Shown: positions 26,282-35,665, counted from the stretch's first letter. The stretch: 64,000 nucleotides of DNA from Bacillota bacterium (GCA_023402395.1 JAEYGI010000011.1:20413-84412); one strand, 5' to 3'. Translations and numbers: made by a program. Notes: generated by a model from the letters alone, not told the origin.

Positions 26282-27151
26282 TTGAACAAGGAAACCGTAG
26301 TCTATAAGCAAGCCGGCAACTGCCGGATCCAAGCGGACATTTACCCGGCCGAAGCCAAGGGATCGCCCGTAATCATGTTCATCCATGGCGGCGCGCTGAT
26401 CTGGGGTTCGCGGCAAAATATCTTCCCGGAACAGGTTGAGCTTTATCATCGCGCCGGATTTGGCGTGATCGCCATCGATTATCGCCTGGCGCCCGAGACG
26501 AAGCTGGAACTGATTATCGAAGACGTCCGGGATGCAATCGGCTGGATCAGAAACCGGGCCGGGATCGATTACGATCTTAATCCCGAACGGTTGGCCGTAG
26601 TCGGCAGCTCGGCCGGAGGATACCTGGGGTTACTTTCGGGAACGTTCGAGGATAAGCCGGAGGCGATTGTCTCGTTTTACGGGTATGGCGATATCACGGC
26701 CGATTGGTTCGCCGAGCCGAGCCCGTTTTACTGCCAAAGAGCCCCGGTTTCCAAGGAAAGAGCGTATCGCTCCATCCAAAACGAAGCGGTTGCCGAAGGA
26801 AATCGCGACCGGTTTTATTATTATCTGTACTGCCGGCAAACCGGGCGGTGGGTCCCTGAAGTCAGCGGCTATGATCCTGGCAATGAGCGGGACAAACTGC
26901 AAGAATTTTGCCCTCAGTACAAGGTTACGAAAGGCTTTCCGCCGGCCTTGCTGCTGCACGGGGACGAAGACAATGACATCCCATATTCGGAGTCGATCAA
27001 TATGGCCCGGAAGCTGGAGGACATGGGCATCGAAAATAAGTTAATCATCCTAAAGGGCCAAGGCCATGTTTTCGACCGCGATTTGAAAGACAAGCAAGTC
27101 AGGGAGGCTTTTGATGAAGTGCTCTCCTTTTTGCGGGAACATATGGGATAA
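26282..27151 (+). CDS. Alpha/beta hydrolase (esterase, HSL-like)
   Basis: A 289-residue cytoplasmic hydrolase. The oxyanion motif is MFIHGGALIWGSR, the nucleophile elbow is VVGSSAGGYLGLL, the acid lies in LLHGDEDNDIPY and the His in LKGQGHVFDRDLKD. This is the hormone-sensitive-lipase/BD-FAE type arrangement, acting on carboxyl esters of small molecules; the substrate is unknown. It starts at TTG with AGGAG 10 bases upstream. No signal peptide. Confidence 0.88.
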   Translation: MNKETVVYKQAGNCRIQADIYPAEAKGSPVIMFIHGGALIWGSRQNIFPEQVELYHRAGFGVIAIDYRLAPETKLELIIEDVRDAIGWIRNRAGIDYDLNPERLAVVGSSAGGYLGLLSGTFEDKPEAIVSFYGYGDITADWFAEPSPFYCQRAPVSKERAYRSIQNEAVAEGNRDRFYYYLYCRQTGRWVPEVSGYDPGNERDKLQEFCPQYKVTKGFPPALLLHGDEDNDIPYSESINMARKLEDMGIENKLIILKGQGHVFDRDLKDKQVREAFDEVLSFLREHMG

Positions 27152-27167
27152 AACTGACCGCGACCCT

Positions 27168-27253
27168 ATCCCCTAAAGGGTATTCGCTTGACGTTGCGGG
27201 TCTAAAAAACGGCCTCAAAGGATGGTGGTTACCCTTTTTAAGGGCAAGGGATC
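27168..27253. repeat. Degenerate copy of the hairpin-rich intergenic repeat
   Basis: Contains ACCCTATCCCCTAAAGGGT and GGTCTAAAAAACGGCCTC, then GGTTACCCTTTTTTAAGGG. This order (GGTCTAA, GG-T-GGTTAC, hairpin) resembles the repeats at 27580-27960 and 37552-37950, but similarity is loose. Confidence 0.35.
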
Positions 27254-27283
27254 CGATGTTAGCAATAAAGAAAGGAAATCAGG

Positions 27284-27553
27284 ATGATTCCCAAAATTTC
27301 CAAAGAACAAAAAATGCACATCATCCGCCAGATTCAACAGTATTTCCGGGACGAGCGCGGCGAGGAGATCGGCGATTTGGCCGCCGAGTTTTTGATCGAT
27401 TTTATGATCCAGCAGCTCGGACCGGTGTTGTACAATCAAGCGATTGACGACGTCCAGGCGGTGCTGAATCAGAGGATGGCGGCCTTCGAGGAGGACGTCG
27501 ACGCCCTGAAAAGGCCGGTAAAGTTCTCCTATCAAAAAAATGGCAAGAAGTAA
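27284..27553 (+). CDS. DUF2164 family protein
   Basis: An 89-residue protein that matches the small DUF2164 family: ISKEQKMHIIRQIQQYFRDE, then EIGDLAAEFLIDFMIQQLGP and YNQAIDDVQAVLNQRM with a helical tail. The function of the family is unknown. AAGGAAATCAGG precedes the ATG. It stands alone, framed on both sides by copies of the hairpin-rich intergenic repeat. Confidence 0.8.
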   Translation: MIPKISKEQKMHIIRQIQQYFRDERGEEIGDLAAEFLIDFMIQQLGPVLYNQAIDDVQAVLNQRMAAFEEDVDALKRPVKFSYQKNGKK

Positions 27554-27579
27554 ACCTTAGCCGTTGATCCTAACCGATT

Positions 27580-27960
27580 TTAGACCCCCGAGGCATCGGC
27601 TACTCTCGCCTGACAGGGCAATGGCGTTAAGGGATCGCGGTATAACTTTCCAGACCTAACCCTCGCCCTTCCCCGGAGTCGCTGAACAGAAAGGGAATTC
27701 AAGGGGAAGGGTAACCCTGGCCGCTGTCCTCCAAATTCTTTTAGACTCCGGAGGCATCGGTTACTCTTCCCTGTTAGGGAAGAGCGAGAGATAGGTCTAA
27801 GCCCAGAATTCGGCTTAATAATACCAACATATGTAATCATCGCTTGTTGACATTGCCCTGTCAGGGAACCAGAACCAAGGACGGTTCAAGGTCCGGCGCT
27901 CACGACGAGACTACGCCGGAAGAGCGAAAAAAGGTCTACGCCCAAATTTCCTGATTTCCT
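27580..27960 (+). repeat. Mosaic of hairpin-rich intergenic repeats, including an 89-bp core
   Basis: Three or more related modules. The core at 27712-27800 matches 37616-37704 in reverse orientation at 87 of 89 positions. It holds the hairpin CTCTTCCCT / AGGGAAGAG and ends in ATAGGTCTAA. Flanking modules share CTTTCCAGACYTAACCCT (27645-27665) and GGGAACCAGAACCA followed by GACGGTTCAAG (27863-27890) with the 37.6-kb copy, in a different order. No open reading frame of note. The remaining bases to 28108 carry only the mtnN leader. Confidence 0.85.
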
Positions 27961-28108
27961 CAGAGTTGCTTTAAAAACCGACGGGCGGGGCATAATTTTC
28001 TTCAGGCGCCTTGGAACGTTAACCGAAAAATCATTGCCGGGCTCTTCCCGGCGTAGTAAAATAATCAGGGATTCAGGGAAGAACCAATAATAAAATACGG
28101 AGCGATCA

Positions 28109-28822
28109 ATGATTGGAATCATCACCGCGGTCGACGCGGAACGCGACGCGATCCTGATCAAAATGACGGAGCCGCGGCCGCAGGCCATTTATGGGATTGA
28201 GTTTTATGAGGGGGTTATCGGGGACGTGGACTGCGTCATGGCCATGTCCGGGGTAGGCAAGGTCAATGCCGCCCGTTGCGCCCAACTGATGATCGACAAG
28301 TTCGATCCGGACCGGATCGTGAATATCGGTTCGGCCGGGGCTTTGCACCCCGATCTGAACGTCGGGGACGTGATCATCTCCACTTCCTGCATTCAGCACG
28401 ATGTCGATCTCACGGCCTTCGGCCTCCGCAAGGGGTTCCTAAGCCGAGAGAATGGATTCATCGAGGCGGACACCGAATTCATGGGACTCTGCCAGAAAGC
28501 GATGGCCCGTTCGGTCGGAGCCGGCCACCGGATTTACACCGGGCCGATCGCCACCGGGGACCAATTCAACGAGTCGGCGGAGCGGAAGGACCGGGTTTTC
28601 GCGGAGTTCGGCGCCTATTGCATCGAAATGGAAGGGGCGGCCGTGGCCCAGGTCTGTGCGATGTGTGACATACCCTTCGTGGTCATCCGCTCGATCTCCG
28701 ATAAGCCGTCCAGTGAAACGCTCCGGATGTACAATGATTATAAACGGCTGGCCTCGGAACGGTGCGCCGCTTTCCTGATCCACCTCACCGAGGAGCTGGC
28801 CGCGGAGGAGTTGAGGATATGA
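28109..28822 (+). CDS. mtnN: 5'-methylthioadenosine/S-adenosylhomocysteine nucleosidase
   Basis: A 237-residue enzyme that removes adenine from S-adenosylhomocysteine and methylthioadenosine. It starts with GIITAVDAERDAI (catalytic Glu in the DAE segment). MAMSGVGKVNAARCAQ, INIGSAGALHPDLNVGDVII-like core, IEMEGAAVAQVC (Glu binding ribose) and VIRSISDKP (general acid Asp) are all present. The stop overlaps luxS by 4 bp, making a complete two-step recycling pathway for S-adenosylhomocysteine. Confidence 0.95.
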   Translation: MIGIITAVDAERDAILIKMTEPRPQAIYGIEFYEGVIGDVDCVMAMSGVGKVNAARCAQLMIDKFDPDRIVNIGSAGALHPDLNVGDVIISTSCIQHDVDLTAFGLRKGFLSRENGFIEADTEFMGLCQKAMARSVGAGHRIYTGPIATGDQFNESAERKDRVFAEFGAYCIEMEGAAVAQVCAMCDIPFVVIRSISDKPSSETLRMYNDYKRLASERCAAFLIHLTEELAAEELRI

Positions 28823-29301
28823 AGCAGGTTGAATCCTTTGAGCTTGATCATGACCGGGTGACCGCGCCCTACGTCCGCAAAGCCAAGGTAATGACGGTCA
28901 ACCCCCGTTTCCCGGAATGCGTCGTCTCCAAGTTCGACGTCCGGTTCGCCCAGCCCAATCAAAAATTCCTGCCCAACGATGCCCTGCATACCCTGGAGCA
29001 TCTGTTCGCCACGTTTGTCCGGCAGGACACCGACGCGCTGATCGACATCTCGCCGATGGGCTGCAGGACCGGGTTTTACTTTATTTTCAGCGATGACCGG
29101 GACGCGCTTTGGGTCGCGGCCCTGGTCCGGAAAGCCCTGACCAAGGTGCTGGCTTTTGACGGCCCCCTTCCCGGCGGTTCGCGAAAAGAATGCGGCAATT
29201 ACCTGGAACACGATCTGGACTCCGCCAAGTTGTGGGCGTCCCGGTTTTTAAGCGTTCCGGAGCACCAATTGACCGATATTTTCCGGGACGGAGCGCGGTA
29301 A
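28819..29301 (+). CDS. luxS: S-ribosylhomocysteine lyase LuxS
   Basis: A 160-residue metal enzyme that cleaves S-ribosylhomocysteine to homocysteine and DPD, the precursor of autoinducer 2. Metal ligands are His57 and His61 in HTLEHLFATF and Cys125 in KECGNYLEHD; Glu60 and Cys82 (GCRTGFY) are the catalytic residues. ATG at 28819 overlaps the mtnN stop (ATGA). It converges with the c-di-GMP gene at 29319, only 17 bp away. Confidence 0.96.
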   Translation: MKQVESFELDHDRVTAPYVRKAKVMTVNPRFPECVVSKFDVRFAQPNQKFLPNDALHTLEHLFATFVRQDTDALIDISPMGCRTGFYFIFSDDRDALWVAALVRKALTKVLAFDGPLPGGSRKECGNYLEHDLDSAKLWASRFLSVPEHQLTDIFRDGAR

Positions 29302-29318
29302 TTGAGTCGCCAATCGTT

Positions 29319-31643
29319 TCACGAAGCGGCGCAACGGTCCGAATCGATCGGGTCCGGCGAAGTTATCAGTCCGATGAAGAATTCGACGAACTCCGGGTCA
29401 AACTGGGTTCCCGCGCACCGTTTCAACTCCTTGAGCGCGGCCGCCATTGGCAGCGCCCGGCGATAAGGCCGGTCGCTGGTCATGGCGTCATAGGCATCGA
29501 CGATCGACAGGATCCGGCAGGCCGCCGGTATCCCCTCGCCCTTCAGGCCGAGGGGGTATCCGCAGCCGTTCCACCACTCATGATGCCGGTAAATCCAGTC
29601 GGCGATATGGAGCAGATCCGGGATCGAATTGGCGATCCGGAATCCGATCTCCGAATGGCGTTTCATCTCCTCGAATTCGACGGGGGTCAGCTTGCCCGGT
29701 TTAAACAGCAAGGAATCGGCGATGCCGACTTTGCCGATGTCGTGAAACTGGGCGAACAGCCGGATGTCGTTGATATCCTGTTCCTTCAGGCCAATCCGCT
29801 CCGCCAGATCCCCGGCCAGCCGCTGCAGCCGTTCCCCATGGCCCTCGGTATTGAAATCCCTGGCTTCCATCATCTTCAGCAGCACATTCACAATTTCGCT
29901 CCGGACGCTTTGCCGCTGATGCAGCTTTTGGCGGTACATATAATCATCGGCTTCTTTATATAGCGTATTGATGCCCATGCCGGAATCGTCCGACCACGAA
30001 TAGCCCAGCGACAGGCTGACCGGCAGCACCGAGTCGCCGTAAGCCACCGCTTTCAGGGAATTTTTCAAATTGGCGCGGATCGTACGGATCGCCTCGACCG
30101 TCGTGTCTTTCATGATCACCGCGAATTCGTCCCCACCGATCCGGGCCACTACGTCCGTGGCCCGGAAATGGTTGAGCAGTTCGGCGCCGACCGTCTTCAG
30201 GCACTGATCGCCGGCGTGATGGCCGAAGGTATCGTTGATGAGCTTCAAACCGTCCAGATCGCAGACAACCAGGGCGATATTGGCCGCCTGGTCCCAAGTG
30301 AAGCCGTTTACCGCGCTTTCAAAGTAATTGCGGTTAAACAGCCCGGTGAGATTGTCCCGGATGCTCATCTCGTAAATCTTGCGCTCCGACATCTTTTTGG
30401 CTGTGGTGTCCCGGACGATCATCAACACTTGTTCTTCCTCGAACGGGACCAGCCGGGCCTCCAGATAGCGGACTCCCCGCCCGGTCTCGAAGGGACGCTC
30501 CAGGATAACCGTTTCGCCGGTGGCCAGCACGGTCGCGATGGTCCGGCTCATATCCATCGTGAGGTCTTCCGGGAATAATTCGTCAAACGATTTATTATAA
30601 TGAAATTCCCTGGGAAAGAGCAATTGCGATTCGTCCCTGGCGTAGCATTCGCGGAAAACCCCTTGGCGGTCCAGGATAAAAACCACATCGGGGATGGCGT
30701 TCAGCAGCGCTTGTAAGCGGCGTTCCCGCTGGCCGACGGCTCCCACCAGTTTCAGCAGTTCCTTGGTTTTCAGCCTGACCATTTTGCGAAGGGAGAAATT
30801 CCAGAACAGCAGCAGCACGGCAATCAGCAAAGCGGCGCCGATTCCCAGCGCCAAGTGCACCAAAAGGCCGCCGCTGTCATAGGATCTCCCCATCCATTTG
30901 GTCTCAAGCGCTCGGTATTGCCGGCGCGGGATCCGGTCAAAGCCCGCCTGGACAATGTTCAGCGTTTTCCAGTCGTCCTTGCGGACGGCGCGATGGAATT
31001 GACCCGAGTACAGGGGGGTGGGTGAAGACTTGAATTGATTGTGGATATTCATTTTATACAAATAGTACAAGGCCGGCGGCTTATCCATCACCCAGACGAC
31101 GATCTTGCGTTCCTCGGCGGCTTTCACGATCCGTTCATAGCTGGAGAACTCCAGCAGATCGGTTACGCCTTTCTCCCGAAGCCATTGGATGCAATTGTCC
31201 CCTTTTTTGACCCCGACCGTAAACCCTTTCAGCGACTCCACCCCGGTAACCCCGGAGATGTTCCGGTGGAAAAAGATGACCACGTCAACAGCTGCGTAAG
31301 GCCTGGTGAAACTAAGATACTGTTTTCGCTCCGGGTTTTTGAACACCGTATCGATCACGTCGAATCGCCCCGCCAGGGCGCCATCGAGCGCATGAGCCCA
31401 ATCCATGGCCTGAAGCTCGGCCTTGATCCCGGTCTGTTGCTCCCACAGTTTCCATTGATCCACCACCATTCCTTGCAATCGGCCGTGGCTGTCCCTGAAA
31501 ACATAGGGGGGATAGCTGTCGTCCAGTCCCACCGTAATTGTTGACGGAAGGGGCTCTTCCCCCCCAACCGTCTCCGGCCCGGCCCAGACGGACAATAGGA
31601 AAAATATGACGATCCAACATAACGGTTTCGGTTTGAGTTTCAT
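29319..31643 (-). CDS. Membrane c-di-GMP protein: SBP_bac_3 sensor, PAS, GGDEF and HD-GYP
   Basis: About 774 residues. After a signal anchor (CWIVIFFLLSVWAG) comes an extracellular SBP_bac_3-like domain (ITVGLDDSYPPYVFRDSHG to residue ~250). A membrane helix follows (ALGIGAALLIAVLLLFWNF), then a PAS-like domain (ALLNAIPDVVFILDRQG), a GGDEF domain with intact RIGGDEFAVIM, and a C-terminal HD-GYP domain with FHDIGKVGIAD and HHEWWNGCGYP. It can in principle both make and degrade c-di-GMP in response to an external solute. ATG at 31643 has AGGA 6 bases upstream; ATG 31646 is also possible. Confidence 0.9.
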   Translation of the reverse strand: MKLKPKPLCWIVIFFLLSVWAGPETVGGEEPLPSTITVGLDDSYPPYVFRDSHGRLQGMVVDQWKLWEQQTGIKAELQAMDWAHALDGALAGRFDVIDTVFKNPERKQYLSFTRPYAAVDVVIFFHRNISGVTGVESLKGFTVGVKKGDNCIQWLREKGVTDLLEFSSYERIVKAAEERKIVVWVMDKPPALYYLYKMNIHNQFKSSPTPLYSGQFHRAVRKDDWKTLNIVQAGFDRIPRRQYRALETKWMGRSYDSGGLLVHLALGIGAALLIAVLLLFWNFSLRKMVRLKTKELLKLVGAVGQRERRLQALLNAIPDVVFILDRQGVFRECYARDESQLLFPREFHYNKSFDELFPEDLTMDMSRTIATVLATGETVILERPFETGRGVRYLEARLVPFEEEQVLMIVRDTTAKKMSERKIYEMSIRDNLTGLFNRNYFESAVNGFTWDQAANIALVVCDLDGLKLINDTFGHHAGDQCLKTVGAELLNHFRATDVVARIGGDEFAVIMKDTTVEAIRTIRANLKNSLKAVAYGDSVLPVSLSLGYSWSDDSGMGINTLYKEADDYMYRQKLHQRQSVRSEIVNVLLKMMEARDFNTEGHGERLQRLAGDLAERIGLKEQDINDIRLFAQFHDIGKVGIADSLLFKPGKLTPVEFEEMKRHSEIGFRIANSIPDLLHIADWIYRHHEWWNGCGYPLGLKGEGIPAACRILSIVDAYDAMTSDRPYRRALPMAAALKELKRCAGTQFDPEFVEFFIGLITSPDPIDSDRCAAS

Positions 31644-31813
31644 CATGCATCCTGCCAATTAATCCAAGGGTTTGTCGATGTAGATATCGGCAAAAAGGCG
31701 TGTTTCTGAAGTAAATTTCATCTCCGGCGCGATTCGATGAAAATTTGGTTGAAATTTCTCGGGAAAACAATGAAAATAGAATGGAAACCTTTCAAAGGAC
31801 AGGAGATAGGCAA

Positions 31814-32845
31814 ATGAATAATAATTCTTACTCCGGGGCCAGTATCGAGCGATGCGCGTGGCGGGGCGAGCCGGCGATCCGTTTCCGGGCCGGCGGATAT
31901 GAGGCGTTACTGATTCCGGGGATCGGCGCCCAGGTCATCGAGTTGAACGATTTGCGGCGAGGGCTGACGCTGCTGCGAAGCCCGGAGCAGGTCGAGCTGG
32001 AGGCGTTTAAGGCCCGGCCCCAGATTTACGGACTGCCGGTGCTGTTTCCCCCCAACCGGCTTGATGACGGGAAACTGCCCGTAGCCGGGAAAGTGTTGAC
32101 CTTTCCGCTCAACAGCGCCACCGGCCGGGAACATCTCCACGGCTACCTGCGCCTCCGGGCCTGGGAGATTGCGGCGGCGGAGGCCGGCGGGGACGAGGCC
32201 CGGGTGGAAGCGGTTTATGAAAGCGCCGGGACGGACGAAGCCGATCCCTACGACTGGTATCTGAGCCAGTTCCGGTTTACCCTGCGCTATACGTTATCCA
32301 AGTCCGGGCTCAGGCAAGAGCTGACTGTGACCAATCGCGGCGGCCGGACGCTGCCGCTGGGGGTGGGGTTTCATACCGCCTTCCGGGTTCCGTTCCATCC
32401 CGGCGGCCGGGCCGAAGACTGCCGCCTGCGGGTATCGATCGGCGAGCAATGGGAAGTGGATGAGCGCGGGCTGCCCACCGGCAAGCGGCTGCCGCTGGAT
32501 GAAGCGGACCGGCTTTACCGTTCGGAAGGGGTTTTACCGCAGGGAAGCCGGATTGCGGGGCATTACACCGGCCAGGAGCTCCTGGTCGATAACCAGCCGT
32601 TTTACGGCGCCCTGATTGAGGACGGCTCCCGAAGGCTGCGCCTGGTCTACCGGGTCAGTCCCGAATACCGGCACTGGATGATCTGGAACGACTCCGGCGA
32701 CAAAGCCTTTATCTGCCCCGAGCCGCAGACCTGGGCGATCAACGCCCCCAACCTCCAGCTTCCTCCGGAGGCGACCGGATACCGGGAGCTGGGGCCGGGT
32801 GAAAGCTGGACCGCAGATAGCTCCATTTATGCCGAGGAGTTTTAG
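31814..32845 (+). CDS. Aldose 1-epimerase family protein
   Basis: A 343-residue galactose-mutarotase fold protein. The beta-sandwich core has PQIYGLPVLFPPNRL, EHLHGYLRL (catalytic His region), TVTNRGGRTLPLGVGFHTAF (second His) and FICPEPQTWAINAPN (catalytic Glu). It interconverts sugar anomers, or acts on a phosphorylated or complex sugar; specificity cannot be assigned. ATG at 31814 has AGGAG 8 bases upstream. It is transcribed alone and followed by a terminator. Confidence 0.87.
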   Translation: MNNNSYSGASIERCAWRGEPAIRFRAGGYEALLIPGIGAQVIELNDLRRGLTLLRSPEQVELEAFKARPQIYGLPVLFPPNRLDDGKLPVAGKVLTFPLNSATGREHLHGYLRLRAWEIAAAEAGGDEARVEAVYESAGTDEADPYDWYLSQFRFTLRYTLSKSGLRQELTVTNRGGRTLPLGVGFHTAFRVPFHPGGRAEDCRLRVSIGEQWEVDERGLPTGKRLPLDEADRLYRSEGVLPQGSRIAGHYTGQELLVDNQPFYGALIEDGSRRLRLVYRVSPEYRHWMIWNDSGDKAFICPEPQTWAINAPNLQLPPEATGYRELGPGESWTADSSIYAEEF

Positions 32846-32868
32846 GGTAAAAGCCAGATAGATCATTG

Positions 32869-32899
32869 ACCCCGGGAGCGTTTTAAACCGGGGTTTTTT
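32869..32899 (+). terminator. Terminator of the aldose epimerase gene
   Basis: CCCCGG and CCGGGG stem with a 12-base loop and TTTTTT directly after it, 24 bp downstream of the stop. Confidence 0.8.
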
Positions 32900-32929
32900 G
32901 ATTGGCGCCGGGAGCTTGATTGGGGCGTG

Positions 32930-33025
32930 ATCGGGGATGCGGCGGCGGGTCCGTTGCAACTGCGGCGACAGGTGCTCCGGTTGATCCTGGAGTTGGACCG
33001 GCTAATCGACCCCGGAGCGGCACCC
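32930..33025. repeat. Possible decayed 21-bp units
   Basis: GTTGATCCTGGAGTTGGACC and CGGCTAATCGACCCCGG recur at about 21-bp steps and resemble the 5' part of array 4 (GCGGTTGATCCGGGGGTTGG). Only three or four units can be followed, so this is a weak call. Confidence 0.35.
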
Positions 33026-33067
33026 CATCTTTTCATCTGGTAACCAAAGGGAGAGGTTCGGTTGCCA

Positions 33068-33319
33068 AATCATTTCACGCGGTAAAAGAATGTGGATATT
33101 CAGTAACTAAATGTGGATATTCTGTTAATAAATAACCCGGGGGAACCACTCCCAATCCACATTCAGTAACAGAATGTGGATATTTAGTAACTGATTGTGG
33201 ATATTCAGTTACTGAATGTGGATATTTACTAACTAAATCATTTCATTGAGTAAAAGAATGTGGATATTTAGTTACTAAATGTGGATATTCGATAGCAAAA
33301 TGTGGATAACCGGGTCCGC
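33068..33319. repeat. 21-bp tandem array 3 (AATGTGGATATTYAGTAACTA units)
   Basis: Twelve units start at 33068 and then every 21 bp to 33299 without any slip. Eight of them begin (A/T)TGTGGATA. The second half of the better units is a dyad, TTCAGTTACTGAA. Two units read AATCATTTCA..GTAAAAG and lie exactly 168 bp (8 units) apart, each followed by the same kind of units, so there is a higher-order repeat. One unit (33152) keeps only the second half. The array lies between the terminators of two convergent genes and is probably not transcribed much. Confidence 0.92.
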
Positions 33320-33392
33320 AACGGAAGCTTTTGTTTATCGCCCCAGTCTTTTGGGAACCACCGCCGAACCAGGGGCATTCTTGCGATAATCA

Positions 33393-33421
33393 AAACCATC
33401 CGGCCGAACGCCGGATGGTTT
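33393..33421 (-). terminator. Terminator of the oppD-oppF arm
   Basis: Perfect 12-bp arms (AAACCATCCGGC with GCCGGATGGTTT) and a CGAAC loop; on the minus strand the second arm runs on into GGTTTTGATT. It is 80 bp after the oppF stop. Confidence 0.75.
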
Positions 33422-33501
33422 GAAATCAGGAAGCGATGAAACGGAACCTCGCCGGTTGACCCCACCGGGCGGCGCCGCGGCCGCGCCAGCCCTCATGCGT
33501 G

Positions 33502-34476
33502 CTAGGCCGGCTTCACCAAATGGCAGGCCGTCCGTTGGGCCGGCCCGATCTGACGTAAGGACGGCGGGGTTTCGCGGCAGATCGCCTGGGCCTGCGGGCA
33601 GCGGGTGCAAAAGTGGCACCCTGGCGGCGGATTGATCGGATTCGGCGCGTCGCCTTCCAGCAAAATCCGCTCCCGCTTCACCTTCGGATTGGGAACGGGA
33701 ATGGCCGACAGCAACGCTTGAGTGTAGGGATGGGCCGGATTGGCGAATAGCGTTTCCTTGGCGGCGATCTCCACGATCTTGCCCAGGTACATCACGGCCA
33801 CCCGGTCACTGATATGCTTGACCACGCTCAAATCGTGGGAGATGAACAGATAGGTCAGTTTAAACTCTTCCTGCAAGTCTCGGAGCAAATTGATGATCTG
33901 GGCCTGGATTGACACGTCCAGCGCCGACACGGGTTCGTCACAGATCACCAGCTTCGGCCGGAGCGCCAGGGCCCGGGCGATGCAGATCCGCTGCCGCTGC
34001 CCGCCGCTGAACTCGGCCGGATACCTCTCCGCCTGCTGCCGGGAGAGGCCGACCATCTCCAAGAGCTTTAAGGTTTGCCGTGACCGCTCCGGCCCGGGGC
34101 CGACCCCGTAAATGTCCAGCGGCTCCCGGACAATGTCGCCGACGGTCAGCTTTGGATTGAGCGAGGCGAACGGGTCCTGAAAGATGAACTGCATCTGGCG
34201 GCGGAGCGCTTTGACCTCCTTCTTGCCGGCGGCCAGCACGTCGGCGCCCTCAAAGCGGACCGCGCCGGCGCTAGCTTTCAACAACCGCAGGATCAGCCGG
34301 CCCGTAGTCGACTTGCCGCAGCCGCTCTCCCCCACCAGGCTCAGGGTTTCGCCCTGGTGAATCTCAAAACTCACCCCGTCGACGGCCTTCACCGTATTCC
34401 GGGCCCCGCCCGCGGCGCGCACCGCGAAATGTTTGGCCAGATTGGCGACGGTCAATATCGGTTGCGACTCCTTCAT
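33502..34476 (-). CDS. Oligopeptide/dipeptide ABC transporter ATPase, OppF type
   Basis: A 324-residue ATPase. Walker A is [12 protein letters not shown], the signature is [15 protein letters not shown], and Walker B is [13 protein letters not shown]. The C-terminal oligopeptide domain with cysteines ([19 protein letters not shown]) is typical of OppD/OppF/DppF and may hold an Fe-S cluster. The start overlaps the oppD stop by 4 bp. It powers the permeases encoded divergently from 35736. Confidence 0.92.
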   Translation of the reverse strand: MKESQPILTVANLAKHFAVRAAGGARNTVKAVDGVSFEIHQGETLSLVGESGCGKSTTGRLILRLLKASAGAVRFEGADVLAAGKKEVKALRRQMQFIFQDPFASLNPKLTVGDIVREPLDIYGVGPGPERSRQTLKLLEMVGLSRQQAERYPAEFSGGQRQRICIARALALRPKLVICDEPVSALDVSIQAQIINLLRDLQEEFKLTYLFISHDLSVVKHISDRVAVMYLGKIVEIAAKETLFANPAHPYTQALLSAIPVPNPKVKRERILLEGDAPNPINPPPGCHFCTRCPQAQAICRETPPSLRQIGPAQRTACHLVKPA

Positions 34477-35483
34477 AGCGCCCGCTCCTCACTCACGTCG
34501 AAAGATGGCGCTCCGGCCTCCGCCCGAAAACAGCGGACCCGGTGCGCGTCGGTCCCGGCCGTCATCGGCGGCGCCTCGCGGCCGCACCGTTCGTCCGCGC
34601 AGTCACAGCGCGGATGAAACGCGCAGCCCGCAGGCATCCGGGACGGGCTCGGCACCACGCCCCGGACAATCGGCAGCCGTGACACGGCGCCGTCCAACGG
34701 CGGAATGGAGCGAAGCAGCCCTTGCGTGTAAGGATGGCGCGGGTTTTCAAACAGCGTCCCGACGTCCGCCTGCTCCACGACTTTCCCGCAATACATCACC
34801 ACTACCTCGTCGGCCATCTCAGCCACCACCCCGAGATCGTGGGTAATTAAGATAATCGAGGTCCCAAGCTCCTCCCTCAGCTGCGCCATTAAATCGAGAA
34901 TTTGGGCCTGGATGGTCACATCCAGCGCCGTGGTCGGCTCGTCGGCGATCAAGAGCTTTGGATTGCAGGCCAGGGCGATGGCGATCATCACCCGCTGCCG
35001 CATGCCGCCGCTCAACTGATGGGGATAGGCGTCGACCCGTTTCTCCGGCGAGGGGATTCCGACCAAGCGGAGCATGTCGATGGCCCGGTCGCGGGCCTCC
35101 CGCTTGCCGGCCTTCTGATGCAGCAGCACCGATTCCATGATCTGATCGCCCACGGTGAACAGCGGGTTCAACGAAGTCATTGGCTCCTGAAAGATCATTG
35201 AAATTCGGTTGCCCCGGATCCGGTGCATCTCCGCCTCGGTCAGCCCCAGCAGATCGACACCGTCAAACAGAATCCGCCCAGTCACGGCGCATCCCGGGCC
35301 GGCGGCCAGCAACCGCATGATCGAAAGCGAGGTGATGCTCTTGCCGCAGCCCGACTCGCCCACGATCCCCAAAATCTTTCCTTTATTTAATGTAAAACTG
35401 ACCCCATCCACCGCCTTGACGACCCCGCCGTCGGTATGAAAATGGGTCCGGAGGTCGTTTACCTCAAGCAAAACAGTCTCCAA
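34473..35483 (-). CDS. Oligopeptide/dipeptide ABC transporter ATPase, OppD type
   Basis: About 336 residues. Walker [15 protein letters not shown], signature [15 protein letters not shown], Walker [14 protein letters not shown], and the C-terminal domain with [24 protein letters not shown] at 35483 has AGGAGG 8 bases upstream. The ATG at 35525 would begin inside the palindrome at 35499 and lacks a binding site. It forms a heterodimer with the OppF-type subunit. Confidence 0.92.
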   Translation of the reverse strand: METVLLEVNDLRTHFHTDGGVVKAVDGVSFTLNKGKILGIVGESGCGKSITSLSIMRLLAAGPGCAVTGRILFDGVDLLGLTEAEMHRIRGNRISMIFQEPMTSLNPLFTVGDQIMESVLLHQKAGKREARDRAIDMLRLVGIPSPEKRVDAYPHQLSGGMRQRVMIAIALACNPKLLIADEPTTALDVTIQAQILDLMAQLREELGTSIILITHDLGVVAEMADEVVVMYCGKVVEQADVGTLFENPRHPYTQGLLRSIPPLDGAVSRLPIVRGVVPSPSRMPAGCAFHPRCDCADERCGREAPPMTAGTDAHRVRCFRAEAGAPSFDVSEERAL

Positions 35484-35498
35484 CCCGACCACCTCCTG

Positions 35499-35515
35499 GG
35501 GTGATATTATCACCC
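35499..35515. promoter_or_regulatory. Candidate operator in the opp divergent region
   Basis: GGGTGATA and TATCACCC are perfect 8-bp arms around one T, just upstream of the oppD ribosome binding site. It could bind a repressor or form an RNA hairpin that affects oppD. No regulator gene is adjacent. Confidence 0.5.
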
Positions 35516-35665
35516 GGGCATTCATGTGTCAAGTATATGTTACCGAATTGCTATCACCTAATCGTAATTGTTAACATTATCGTGTTAAAATTAAATTAAT
35601 TGACACATTATATCTCAATCTTTGCAGAAATATATCTAATTGTTGTTAACCTTTCTTCCACATTA

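Noticed and set aside
33068..33319. CRISPR array
   Set aside because: Repeats follow each other directly with no unique spacers, and no cas genes are present. The same holds for the other three arrays.
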